This document shows, one piece after another, positions 7,538 through 14,972 of a stretch of 17,385 nucleotides of DNA. This stretch comes from an uncultured Bacteroidota bacterium (GTDB lineage Bacteria; Bacteroidota; Bacteroidia; Chitinophagales; Chitinophagaceae), in the NCBI GenBank assembly GCA_903933765.1, contig CAIZLI010000002.1:1-17385 (forward strand). The letters are read 5' to 3'. A model generated the notes under the pieces. It saw only the letters and a program-made list of their open reading frames with translations, did no database searches and had not been told where the DNA came from. The position numbers and the translations under genes are program-made. Numbering within the stretch: the stretch's first letter is position 1; each line of letters opens with the position of its first letter.

Positions 7538-7566
7538 AAATAAGTTAAGATTATCTCATCTTATTT
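7538..7566. terminator. Possible bidirectional terminator between convergent nadB and ribD
   Basis: Directly after the nadB stop, AAATAAG (7538-7544) is the exact reverse complement of CTTATTT (7560-7566). A competing inner hairpin is TAAGAT (7546-7551) with ATCTTA (7558-7563), loop of six bases. The A-rich left side and T-rich right side could act in both directions. The stem has few G-C pairs, so it would be weak. Confidence 0.45.
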
Positions 7567-7589
7567 AATTTAAGAAATTCCAACCTAAT

Positions 7590-8690
7590 CTATTCAAAGT
7601 GGTAGTGTAATAAAACGTCTTGATCTATCACCTTTGTTTCAATTAAAGACAATTGTACCTTCTTGTCTAATCCACGAAACTCATCCAATCCAAGCATTGG
7701 TATTCCATTTACATCATTCAAAATAGACGGTGCAATAAACCAGTACAACTCGTCTGCTATATTTTGATGAATCATGCTTGAATTCAATTGAATTCCACCT
7801 TCTGTCAAAATTTTGTAGTATCCCATTTCAAGTAATGATTCAGAAACAGATGAAAACAAAAGTCCTTGTTCATCAAATATTCCTGTGATACATTTTATAT
7901 TTTCTGGCAGCTGAATGCTTGGAGCCTTTGCTGTAATCAATATTATTTTACTTGCAGAACGAGGATAAAAAATAGGTAAATTTTCATATTGTTTTTCAAG
8001 TAACTCCAGGTTTTTATCAATGATAATTACATTGGTTTCTTGAATATCTCCTTTAATATTTCTAATGGTTAAACTTGCTTGGTCTTGAATCACCGTTTTA
8101 TAAGAAGTTAAGATAGCATCCACATTGCTTCTTAAATGATCGTGTACATATTGTCTAGAATCAGCATTGCTTATCCATTGGCTATTTTTTGCATAATCAG
8201 CAATTTTCCCATCAATAGTACTTGCTAATTTTAAAATATAATAAGGTCTTTTTTTAAGTTGATTGGTAAAAAAACGTGCATTTAATAAAGATGCTGTTGA
8301 ATCATTGATTACTTCCACTTCAACACCAGCTGCTATTAAATTTTCCACACTTGCCACTTTTGGATTAGGGTCCAAACTAGCTATGACCACTTTTTTGATT
8401 TTATGTCGGATAATCAAATCGGCGCAAGGTGGTGTTTTTCCAAAATGAGAACAGGGTTCTAGACTAACATATAAGGTGGATTGACTTAGGTCAGTTGTGT
8501 TTTGGAGTGCTTGCTCTATCGCATACACTTCGGCATGTGGCCCACCCAATTTTTGATGAAATCCTTCTCCAATGACCTCATCTGCTTGATTTACAATAAT
8601 AGCACCTACAAATGGATTGGGCCTAATATCGTTTTCAATGGCATTTTTAGCTAAATTAATACAGTAATCTATGGCTTCTTTCTTCTTCAT
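7590..8690 (-). CDS. ribD: Bifunctional diaminohydroxyphosphoribosylaminopyrimidine deaminase / 5-amino-6-(5-phosphoribosylamino)uracil reductase
   Basis: A 366-residue two-domain enzyme performing deamination, then NADPH-dependent reduction, in riboflavin synthesis. The ATG at 8690 is chosen; an upstream TTG at 8711 would give seven extra residues without family support. The N-terminal zinc deaminase has HAE (52-54) and EPCSHFGKTPPC (78-89, ligands His52, Cys80 and Cys89). The reductase domain begins near RPYYILKLASTIDGKIA (148-164), with WIS at 172-174 and a LTEGGIQLNSSMI loop near the end. In the deaminase, the segment after DPNPKVA lacks the GxG commonly seen there, a small deviation. The gene is divergent from ribE with 41 bp between the two starts and convergent with nadB. 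No FMN riboswitch fits in that gap. Confidence 0.95.
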   Translation of the reverse strand: MKKKEAIDYCINLAKNAIENDIRPNPFVGAIIVNQADEVIGEGFHQKLGGPHAEVYAIEQALQNTTDLSQSTLYVSLEPCSHFGKTPPCADLIIRHKIKKVVIASLDPNPKVASVENLIAAGVEVEVINDSTASLLNARFFTNQLKKRPYYILKLASTIDGKIADYAKNSQWISNADSRQYVHDHLRSNVDAILTSYKTVIQDQASLTIRNIKGDIQETNVIIIDKNLELLEKQYENLPIFYPRSASKIILITAKAPSIQLPENIKCITGIFDEQGLLFSSVSESLLEMGYYKILTEGGIQLNSSMIHQNIADELYWFIAPSILNDVNGIPMLGLDEFRGLDKKVQLSLIETKVIDQDVLLHYHFE

Positions 8691-8695
8691 TGGAT

Positions 8696-8703
8696 TATCT
8701 TTG
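8696..8703 (+). promoter_or_regulatory. Putative -7 box for ribE-ribBA-ribH
   Basis: TATCTTTG is a full match to the Bacteroidota -7 consensus TAnnTTTG, 28 bp before the ribE ATG at 8732. No clear TTG/TTTG -33 element is seen at the expected distance upstream, where the sequence is already ribD coding DNA. Confidence 0.45.
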
Positions 8704-8708
8704 CATTT

Positions 8709-8716
8709 CAAAATTA
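8709..8716 (-). promoter_or_regulatory. Putative -7 box for ribD
   Basis: Read on the minus strand, this is TAATTTTG, a full match to TAnnTTTG, 18 bp before the ribD ATG at 8690. No good -33 box is visible upstream, inside ribE. It faces the plus-strand box at 8696-8703, with five bases between them. Confidence 0.4.
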
Positions 8717-8731
8717 CTCAAACCATCGCAT

Positions 8732-9325
8732 ATGTTTACAGGTATTGTTCAGAAAGGGAAGATACATGCAATTATCCCAGCCGAAGACGGATTGGAACTA
8801 GCTATTAGTATGGCTAATTTTGCAGCCATTGTTCAACTAGGTGATAGTGTAGCGATAGATGGCGCTTGTCTAACTGTGACGAAAGTAGTGGATGAAAATA
8901 TGTATTTTTTTGTGTCTACAGAATCTATCGCAAAAACAATTATTAGAAACTATAAGGTTGGAGACGCTGTGAATACCGAACTTCCAATGCAGCCAAATGG
9001 CTACTTAGGAGGCCATTATGTGCTGGGTCATGTAGATGCGACTGCTAAAGTCAATAAAATCGATATTACCCCTACCGCTTGGTTTATCACCATCCAAGTG
9101 CCTGAACAATTTGTAAAATATATTGTTTATAAAGGGTCTATTGCAATCAATGGAGTAAGTCTTACAATCAATCAAGTCAGCGAACAACTAATTGATCTTT
9201 GTATTATTCCAACCACACTAGACAAAACCAATATCAATCAACTTTCAGTTGATAGTATTGTAAATATTGAATTTGATATTTTAGCAAAATATACAGAACA
9301 GTTACTTCTAAAAAGAAATGTGTAA
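8732..9325 (+). CDS. ribE: Riboflavin synthase, alpha chain
   Basis: A 198-residue enzyme that dismutates two molecules of 6,7-dimethyl-8-ribityllumazine to riboflavin and the pyrimidine substrate of RibH. The ATG at 8732 gives the family-typical N-terminus MFTGIVQKG; in-frame upstream codons lack support. Two lumazine-binding repeats are visible: the first has GDSVAIDGACLTVT and the second KGSIAINGVSLTIN, with the linker GGHYVLGHVD at about 92-101 of the chosen protein. The stop TAA shares a base with the ribBA ATG (TAATG). It is the first gene of a ribE-ribBA-ribH unit divergent from ribD. Length and motifs are ordinary. The symbol ribE follows the convention in which ribH is lumazine synthase. 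Confidence 0.95.
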   Translation: MFTGIVQKGKIHAIIPAEDGLELAISMANFAAIVQLGDSVAIDGACLTVTKVVDENMYFFVSTESIAKTIIRNYKVGDAVNTELPMQPNGYLGGHYVLGHVDATAKVNKIDITPTAWFITIQVPEQFVKYIVYKGSIAINGVSLTINQVSEQLIDLCIIPTTLDKTNINQLSVDSIVNIEFDILAKYTEQLLLKRNV

Positions 9326-10578
9326 TGTTTGATACAGTGCAGGAAGCATTGGATGCTTTTAAATTAGGACAACCAATTATATTGGTGGATGACGAAGACA
9401 GAGAAAACGAAGGGGATATTGTTTTCCCAGCAAGTTTTGCAACGCAAGAAAAAATTAATTTTTGTGCAAAATATGCAAGAGGCTTAGTGTGTATTGCCAT
9501 GCATCCATCCATTGCAAAGCAAATTGGCATAGCTCCGGTGAACACCAATCATGCAGATCCTTTTCATACTGCATTTTATGATTCTATAGATGCCATTCCT
9601 GCCCTTGGCATCACAACAGGTATTTCTGCAAAAGAAAGAGCAATCACTGCGCGCCAAGTAGTCAGCCCGTCGGCCAAGCCATCTGATTTCATCAAGCCTG
9701 GTCACTTATTTCCAGTAGTGGCGAAGGCCGGAGGCTTATTGGTTAGAAAAGGCCATACCGAAGCGGCTGTTGATTTATGTTTACTAACAGATTTGGCACC
9801 TGCTGCTATTATTTGTGAAATCATGGACGAGGAAGGAGATATGTTAAGAAGAAGCGGCTTAGTTGATTTTGCAAAAGAGCATCAACTAAAAATGATCAGC
9901 ATTGAACAGCTTTTAGAGCATAGAAAAGTGGTTACATTGGATTTGAAATTATATGCATCCCAACAAGTTAACCAAGCTACCATTACAGATGTAACAATGG
10001 AACTAATTGCTGAAGCGCAACTTCCCACTGAGTTTGGGTTATTTAAGTCCTTGGTATTTGAAAATAAGCACACAAAAGAAACACATGTTGTGTTATGCAT
10101 GGATAGTGAAAAATCCAATCAACCAATGGTGCGTTTTCATAGTGAATGTTTAACTGGAGATGTTTTTGGTAGCGTCCGTTGTGATTGTAAAGCGCAATTA
10201 ACAAATGCTTTAGAACAGATTGCTATAAATAAACACGGCTATTTAATTTATTTAAAAGGGCATGAAGGAAGAGGCATTGGCATTGGTAAAAAAATTGCAG
10301 CTTATGCGCTTCAAGATAATGGTGAAAACACTTTTCAAGCAAACCTAAGTTTAGGACTTCCGGAGGATGCCAGAAATTACCAAGATGCGATTGCAATACT
10401 TGAGCACTTGCATGTGAATCAATTTTCATTTATCACGAACAATCCAGATAAAGTAGCAGCGATTAAGGAAGCAGGATTCCAATTTGAACAAATGATTGTG
10501 CCGCCATTTGTAACGGAACAAAATAAAAATTATTTACAAGACAAGGCAACTATTGCCAATCATAAAATTACCTTTTAG
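9325..10578 (+). CDS. ribBA: Bifunctional 3,4-dihydroxy-2-butanone-4-phosphate synthase / GTP cyclohydrolase II
   Basis: A 417-residue fusion that makes both branch precursors of riboflavin: DHBP from ribulose 5-phosphate and the pyrimidine from GTP. The RibB half (about 1-200) has DDEDRENEGDI (22-32) and GHLFPVVAKAGGLLVRKGHT (126-145). The RibA half has the zinc motif SECLTGDVFGSVRCDC (273-288, Cys275, Cys286 and Cys288), HEGRGIGI (313-320), the segment DARNY (348-352) and TNNPDKVAAI (371-380). The text before EGRG is YLKGHEGRG, where many enzymes have YLRQEGRG; this may be a lineage variant. Both halves keep their metal and catalytic motifs, so the protein looks fully bifunctional. It overlaps ribE by one base, and ribH begins two bases after its last base. 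Confidence 0.95.
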   Translation: MFDTVQEALDAFKLGQPIILVDDEDRENEGDIVFPASFATQEKINFCAKYARGLVCIAMHPSIAKQIGIAPVNTNHADPFHTAFYDSIDAIPALGITTGISAKERAITARQVVSPSAKPSDFIKPGHLFPVVAKAGGLLVRKGHTEAAVDLCLLTDLAPAAIICEIMDEEGDMLRRSGLVDFAKEHQLKMISIEQLLEHRKVVTLDLKLYASQQVNQATITDVTMELIAEAQLPTEFGLFKSLVFENKHTKETHVVLCMDSEKSNQPMVRFHSECLTGDVFGSVRCDCKAQLTNALEQIAINKHGYLIYLKGHEGRGIGIGKKIAAYALQDNGENTFQANLSLGLPEDARNYQDAIAILEHLHVNQFSFITNNPDKVAAIKEAGFQFEQMIVPPFVTEQNKNYLQDKATIANHKITF

Positions 10579-10579
10579 T

Positions 10580-10993
10580 ATGATCGCCATTATCAAAGCA
10601 AATTTCAATGCCCATATCACAGATTTATTATTAGCTGGATGCACAGATGAACTAGACGCTAAAAATGAGGCTTACAAAGTTTTTGAATGTACTGGTGCTA
10701 TTGAAACTGTGGTCTTTGCCAATCGAATCATTGAGACTAAGCAATTTGACTGTGTGGTGGTGATTGGTGCAATCATAAAAGGAGATACGGATCATTACGA
10801 ATATGTTTGTCAATATGTGACCCAAGGCTTTGCAACCATTGCTGCAACAAAATTAACACCAGTGATTTTTGGTATTTTAACTACGCAGAACGAAGCTTTG
10901 GCCTATGAGCGTGCTGCCATTGATAAGATGAATAAGGGACAAGAATTTGCTAAGACTGCGATGGAGATGATTGAATCCTTTAAATCTTTGTAG
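10580..10993 (+). CDS. ribH: 6,7-dimethyl-8-ribityllumazine synthase
   Basis: A 137-residue enzyme that condenses the pyrimidine product with DHBP to give lumazine. The ATG at 10580 directly after the ribBA stop is preferred over an in-frame TTG at 10553 inside ribBA. The family pattern is intact: substrate-binding ANFNAHIT (7-14), ECTGAIETVVFA (36-47), then VVVIGAIIKGDTDHYEYVC (59-77) with the catalytic-type His72, TPVIFGILTTQNEAL (93-107), Arg111, and NKGQEFA (118-124). It is somewhat shorter than the 150-160 residues usual for lumazine synthases, because almost nothing precedes the first strand. Capsids depend partly on the N-terminal region, so the oligomer (pentamer or 60-mer) cannot be guessed. 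It ends the riboflavin unit. Confidence 0.92.
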   Translation: MIAIIKANFNAHITDLLLAGCTDELDAKNEAYKVFECTGAIETVVFANRIIETKQFDCVVVIGAIIKGDTDHYEYVCQYVTQGFATIAATKLTPVIFGILTTQNEALAYERAAIDKMNKGQEFAKTAMEMIESFKSL

Positions 10994-11040
10994 TTAAACA
11001 CTATATTCATCTTGTCGCTATAAATTATAGCGTACTACAA
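10988..11040. terminator. Nested inverted repeats between convergent ribH and ppx, probable bidirectional terminator
   Basis: The gap holds two nested perfect inverted repeats. The inner one is CGCTATA (11016-11022) with TATAGCG (11026-11032), loop AAT. The outer one is TTGTAGT (10988-10994) with ACTACAA (11034-11040) and includes the ribH stop codon. The right arm abuts the ppx stop codon at 11041-11043. A typical T-tract is missing on the plus strand, so the terminator role is inferred from symmetry and position. Confidence 0.55.
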
Positions 11041-11916
11041 TTATTTCACTTGTTCGTATAAGTGATTGATTAAGCCGTCTGCTAATCCAATTTTAGGTAC
11101 ATATATTTCATCTATATTGGCCCATTTCATGGTATATGCATATATGTTCAATGCAGGTACAATCACATCTGCTCTATCTCTTTTTAAAAGATAAGTATGC
11201 ATTCTTTCCTCCACAGTCATTGGTTCTAAAACTCTATGAAACTCTCTAATCACTTCTATAGGAATGCTCTTTATATTTTTTGAATTAATCATGGAGTATA
11301 TTTTATTAATATTGCCTCCAGATCCAATGGCCACCAATTTAGGATAGGTTCTTCCAATCTCTTTTAATGTTTGCTTTAGATCTTCCCAGGTTGCATCCTC
11401 CACTTTGTTGGTCAAAATACGAACAGTGCCGATATTAAAAGATTTTTGAAAAGCGACTGCAGACTTATGAAATAGGGTTACTTCTGTACTTCCACCTCCT
11501 ACGTCAATGTATAAATAGCTCTTATTAGCGTCTAATAGTTCGGCGATATGGTTTTCATAAATGATCTCAGCTTCTAAATCACCAGATATGACTTCTAGTT
11601 TTATGCCTGTATCCGCTTTAATTTCTTTGATAATTTCTTTTGAATTACTGGCGTCTCTCATAGCACTCGTTGCACAAGCAATATAATGGTCTACTTCATA
11701 CACTTTCATTAATGCACTAAAGGCATCAATGGTATTGATAAGCATCTTTTTTTTCCTAAATCCAATATAGCCTTTTTCAAATACATCAAAGCCCAGCCTA
11801 AGCGGAATACGAATTAAATTTAATTTGTTAAACTCTATTTCTTTATCATGCTTAACGACTTCGCTTATTAGTAACCTTGCAGCGTTACTGCCAATATCAA
11901 TTGCGGCTAAAATCAA
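11041..11916 (-). CDS. ppx: Exopolyphosphatase, Ppx/GppA family (short form)
   Basis: A 291-residue protein of the Ppx/GppA branch of the ASKHA (actin-like ATPase) superfamily. Members remove terminal phosphate from polyphosphate or from pppGpp. The phosphate-1 loop is AAIDIGSNAARLLI (4-17, Asp7), followed by CATSAMRDASN (81-91), SGDLEAEIIY (111-120) with the family glutamate, and the phosphate-2 loop YIDVGGGSTEV (136-146). It stops after the two-lobed core and lacks the C-terminal HD-like domains of the long enterobacterial enzymes, which is common in Bacteroidota. It follows ppk1 by 6 bp on the same strand, so polyphosphate hydrolysis is the likelier role, although guanosine pentaphosphate hydrolysis cannot be excluded. 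Confidence 0.87.
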   Translation of the reverse strand: MILAAIDIGSNAARLLISEVVKHDKEIEFNKLNLIRIPLRLGFDVFEKGYIGFRKKKMLINTIDAFSALMKVYEVDHYIACATSAMRDASNSKEIIKEIKADTGIKLEVISGDLEAEIIYENHIAELLDANKSYLYIDVGGGSTEVTLFHKSAVAFQKSFNIGTVRILTNKVEDATWEDLKQTLKEIGRTYPKLVAIGSGGNINKIYSMINSKNIKSIPIEVIREFHRVLEPMTVEERMHTYLLKRDRADVIVPALNIYAYTMKWANIDEIYVPKIGLADGLINHLYEQVK

Positions 11917-11922
11917 TTTATT

Positions 11923-13989
11923 TTATCTTTTACCTTTTAAAAATTTGTAAGTTTCTTCCTGAGATTTAAAAGAAGTTGCTTTGGCCGAAGGTACATATTT
12001 ATTGCTTAATTCGCCATCCAAGATCCTTGCTTTTTGATTGTCTTTTAATTGAATATTGATGATATCAATCAATTCTTTTTTGATGACTGGATCAATAATT
12101 GGGACTGCAACCTCAATTCTATGATCTAGGTTACGAACCATCCAGTCTGCGCTTGAGATAAATACTTTTTGGCTACCCTTGTTATTAAAAATAATTACCC
12201 TAGCATGTTCTAAATATTGGTCTACAATACTTAATGCATTTATTTTTTCTGCATTTTTTTCATTTGTACGCTTGAGTGTTAGAATTCCTCTGATGATTAG
12301 ATTTACTTTTACACCAGCTTTGACTGCTTTATATAAAGCGTCTAATAAAATACTATCAGTCAATGAATTTAATTTGACTGTGATAGAAGCGACATAGCCT
12401 TTTTTTGCAATTTGAATTTCTTTTTCAATGAGGTCCATAAATGCTGAACGCATATTGATTGGAGAAATCAATAGATTCCTCATTTTAACAATTGGCTTAT
12501 CCCCTTGTTGCCAATTTGCTAAGTAGTTAAAAATTCTGTTTGCTTCGTTCATCAAAGTGACATTCTTGGTTATTAAACAATGGTCTGCATAAATTTTTGC
12601 AGTTTTCTCGTTTAAATTACCTGTACTTATGAATCCGTATTGCACTAATTTATTTTTCACTCTTTTCTGAATCACACAAAGCTTTGCATGCACTTTCATA
12701 TTCGGAATACCCACTAACACAGTAATTCCTTCTTCCTCCATAACAGTTTTCCATTCTAAATTGGCTTCCTCATCGAATCTTGCCTTTAATTCAAGGAATA
12801 CGGTTACTTTCTTACCATTTCTAGCAGCATTGATCAAGGCGTTGATCACTTTAGAATTAGATGCCAAACGATAAGCCGTAATTTTTATAGATAAGACAGT
12901 ATCATCCATGGCTGCTTCACGAAGCATGTCAATAACCGTTTCATAACTATGGTATGGAAAATGCAACATGATATCCTTTTGCATGATCATATCAAAGACC
13001 ATCACTTTTTTCTTAAATGCAGGATGAATAAATGGCTTAGGTCTGTTATAATTTGGCTCTTTTATGACATTTGGGAAATCCATGAAATGTCTAAAATTAT
13101 GAATATGCCCTCCTGGGATGATACTGCTTTTGCGGTTTAAGCCTAGTTTCTTAATCAGGAATTCAAGCATTTCGGGATTCATGTCTTTTTCATACACAAA
13201 CCTTACTGGTTTACCCTTTCTTCTGTTTTTAATTCCTTTTGAAATCTTATCAATGAAATTCAAACCTACTTCCTGGTCTAAATCAATCTCAGCATCTTTT
13301 GTAATTTTAAATACATGTGCGTCAAATTGATTGAATTTAAAATGAGAGAATATGATTGGTAAATTAAACTCAATCAGATCTTCTAGTAGCATAATGGTTG
13401 TAAATCCGTTTTTAGAAGGCAATATGATAAATCTTCCTACCGACCTTGATGGCACTTCAATTAAAGCAAATTTTTGTTGGTAAGCGTCATTTTTATTACC
13501 CATTACTATAGCCAAATAAAGGCTCTTATCTCTCAGATAAGGCAATTGAGGCAGATTTTCAATCATCAATGGGATGATATCATGTCTCACTTCGTTGTCA
13601 AAATAAGTTTTTACAAATTCCTTTTGTTCTACATTGAGTTGTTTATTGTCAACAATGAGTACTTTATTCGCCTTCAACTCCTTTAATATATTTTGCCAAA
13701 TACGGTTGAATTCATTTTGTTGTCTTAATACAACCCTTTGAATCTCATCTAAAATCAATTGTGGTGATGCAATCAGGTCTATATTCACACCATTCTTTTT
13801 ATCTACGAACTCCACCATTCTTTTTAATGTAGCTACTCGAACTCTAAAAAACTCATCTAAATTATTAGAGAAGATGCCTAGAAATCTTATTCTCTCTTGC
13901 AATGGAACACTATTATCATTTGCTTCCTGTAATACGCGAGCATTAAAACTGAGCCAGCTAATATCTCTGGGAATGTGCTTTTGTTTCAT
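11923..13989 (-). CDS. ppk1: Polyphosphate kinase 1
   Basis: A 688-residue kinase that reversibly transfers the gamma phosphate of ATP to inorganic polyphosphate. The N-terminal domain opens with RDISWLSFNARVLQEA (8-23) and has FLGIFSNNLDEFFRVRVA (36-53). The catalytic phospholipase-D-like half has His434 in MKVHAKL (431-437), the position of the autophosphorylated histidine (His435 in E. coli), FISTGNLNE (453-461), LLISPINMR (506-514), and the second histidine His595 in YLEHARVIIF (592-601). Between these, the segment usually written RGICCLxPG is RGILTLKRTNEK (567-578), a clear divergence. Length matches PPK1. It is the first gene of a ppk1-ppx pair, transcribed away from the LpxH-like gene. 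Confidence 0.94.
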   Translation of the reverse strand: MKQKHIPRDISWLSFNARVLQEANDNSVPLQERIRFLGIFSNNLDEFFRVRVATLKRMVEFVDKKNGVNIDLIASPQLILDEIQRVVLRQQNEFNRIWQNILKELKANKVLIVDNKQLNVEQKEFVKTYFDNEVRHDIIPLMIENLPQLPYLRDKSLYLAIVMGNKNDAYQQKFALIEVPSRSVGRFIILPSKNGFTTIMLLEDLIEFNLPIIFSHFKFNQFDAHVFKITKDAEIDLDQEVGLNFIDKISKGIKNRRKGKPVRFVYEKDMNPEMLEFLIKKLGLNRKSSIIPGGHIHNFRHFMDFPNVIKEPNYNRPKPFIHPAFKKKVMVFDMIMQKDIMLHFPYHSYETVIDMLREAAMDDTVLSIKITAYRLASNSKVINALINAARNGKKVTVFLELKARFDEEANLEWKTVMEEEGITVLVGIPNMKVHAKLCVIQKRVKNKLVQYGFISTGNLNEKTAKIYADHCLITKNVTLMNEANRIFNYLANWQQGDKPIVKMRNLLISPINMRSAFMDLIEKEIQIAKKGYVASITVKLNSLTDSILLDALYKAVKAGVKVNLIIRGILTLKRTNEKNAEKINALSIVDQYLEHARVIIFNNKGSQKVFISSADWMVRNLDHRIEVAVPIIDPVIKKELIDIINIQLKDNQKARILDGELSNKYVPSAKATSFKSQEETYKFLKGKR

Positions 13990-14126
13990 AATAGCCTGAT
14001 TATTAGTAAGTAAATGTAATCTATAACCATTTAGTTAGTACAAATTAAATTCAATTTAATATAAAGTTAATAATAAGGAAACATTCTAATAACATACATC
14101 AGCTTACTTTACTCAAACAAACCCCA
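13990..14126. promoter_or_regulatory. Divergent promoter region between ppk1 and the LpxH-like gene
   Basis: This is the longest gap in the window, 137 bp and very AT-rich. For ppk1, the minus strand offers TACATTTA (plus coordinates 14011-14018), one mismatch to TAnnTTTG, with TTTG at 14041-14044, 22 bp upstream. For the plus-strand gene the best candidate, TACTTTAC near 14105, is poor. No hairpin or direct repeat stands out. Promoter positions are tentative. Confidence 0.35.
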
Positions 14127-14972
14127 ATGAACAAACGTCCTTTAGATGTATGCGTAATTAGCGATATCCATTTAGGAACCTTTGGATGTCAGGCGCAAGA
14201 AGTTTTAAATTACCTTAAAAGTATTGAACCTAAGACCTTAATATTAAATGGCGATATCATTGATATATGGCAATTTAATAAACGTTTTTTTCCTGCAAGC
14301 CATATGGCTGTTATCAAACAAATTTTTAGCATGGCTAGTAAGGGGACAAGAGTGGTCTATATTACTGGCAATCACGATGAAGCTTTAAGAAAATATGGCC
14401 ATTTTGAAATGGGTAATATTCAATTGACCGATAAAATTGTCTTTGAAATCAATGGTGAAAAAAATTGGGTTTTCCATGGTGATGTATTTGACAGAACAAC
14501 AAAGGGATGGGCTAAGCTATTAGCAAAACTGGGTGGATACGGATATGATTTATTGATCTTGATCAATAGTTCTGTGAATTTTTTATGCAGTCTTTTTGGA
14601 CGTGAAAAAATGAGTTTAAGTAAGCAAGTTAAAAACGGGGTTAAGAAAGCGGTTTCTTGGATCAATAATTTTGAACAAACTGCTGCTGAATTAGCAATAG
14701 ATAATGGCTATAAATATGTAATATGTGGACATATCCATCAGCCACAACATAGGGTTGTAACTAATGAAAAGGGTTCGGTAACCTATTTAAATAGCGGTGA
14801 TTGGATTGAAAATTTAACAGCCTTGGAATACGCAGATAAAGCTTGGAGCTTGTATCAATATGACCCAAAACAATTTGAAGATATTGATTCTAAAAAACGT
14901 ATCAAGGTAGTACACTTACAAGAGGAATTAACTGTTTTAACCAACGAGGTGGCATTCCAAGTTTCTATTTAA
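14127..14972 (+). CDS. Metallophosphoesterase, LpxH-like (UDP-2,3-diacylglucosamine diphosphatase family)
   Basis: A 281-residue calcineurin-type phosphoesterase with two metal sites. Motifs are VISDIHLG (10-17, Asp13 and His15), LNGDIIDIWQF (40-50, Asp43), ITGNHDE (79-85), FHGDVFD (116-122) and GHIHQPQHR near 206-214. The layout, with W after the GD motif and the HGD block, resembles LpxH, which cleaves UDP-2,3-diacylglucosamine to lipid X in lipid A synthesis. LpxH itself has GNRD where this protein has GNHD, and this protein is about 40 residues longer, so it may be a paralogue with another substrate. The next gene, a glycosyltransferase, overlaps it by one base (TAATG), which supports a glycolipid or envelope role. 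A hydrophobic patch around residues 137-153 may help membrane association. Confidence 0.75.
   Translation: MNKRPLDVCVISDIHLGTFGCQAQEVLNYLKSIEPKTLILNGDIIDIWQFNKRFFPASHMAVIKQIFSMASKGTRVVYITGNHDEALRKYGHFEMGNIQLTDKIVFEINGEKNWVFHGDVFDRTTKGWAKLLAKLGGYGYDLLILINSSVNFLCSLFGREKMSLSKQVKNGVKKAVSWINNFEQTAAELAIDNGYKYVICGHIHQPQHRVVTNEKGSVTYLNSGDWIENLTALEYADKAWSLYQYDPKQFEDIDSKKRIKVVHLQEELTVLTNEVAFQVSI

Noticed and set aside
8704..8711. Upstream TTG start for ribD at 8711
   Set aside because: It adds seven residues without family support and would overlap the putative ribD -7 box.
8691..8731. FMN riboswitch upstream of the riboflavin genes
   Set aside because: The gap is only 41 bp, too short for the FMN aptamer, and no conserved FMN-box sequence is present.
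9234..9705. Minus-strand open frames over the ribE-ribBA junction
   Set aside because: They cover conserved RibBA motifs on the other strand and have no independent support.
12179..13686. Several plus-strand open frames of 60-72 residues inside ppk1
   Set aside because: They are antisense to conserved PPK1 motifs and lack recognisable domains; apparent hydrophobicity comes from the reverse reading.
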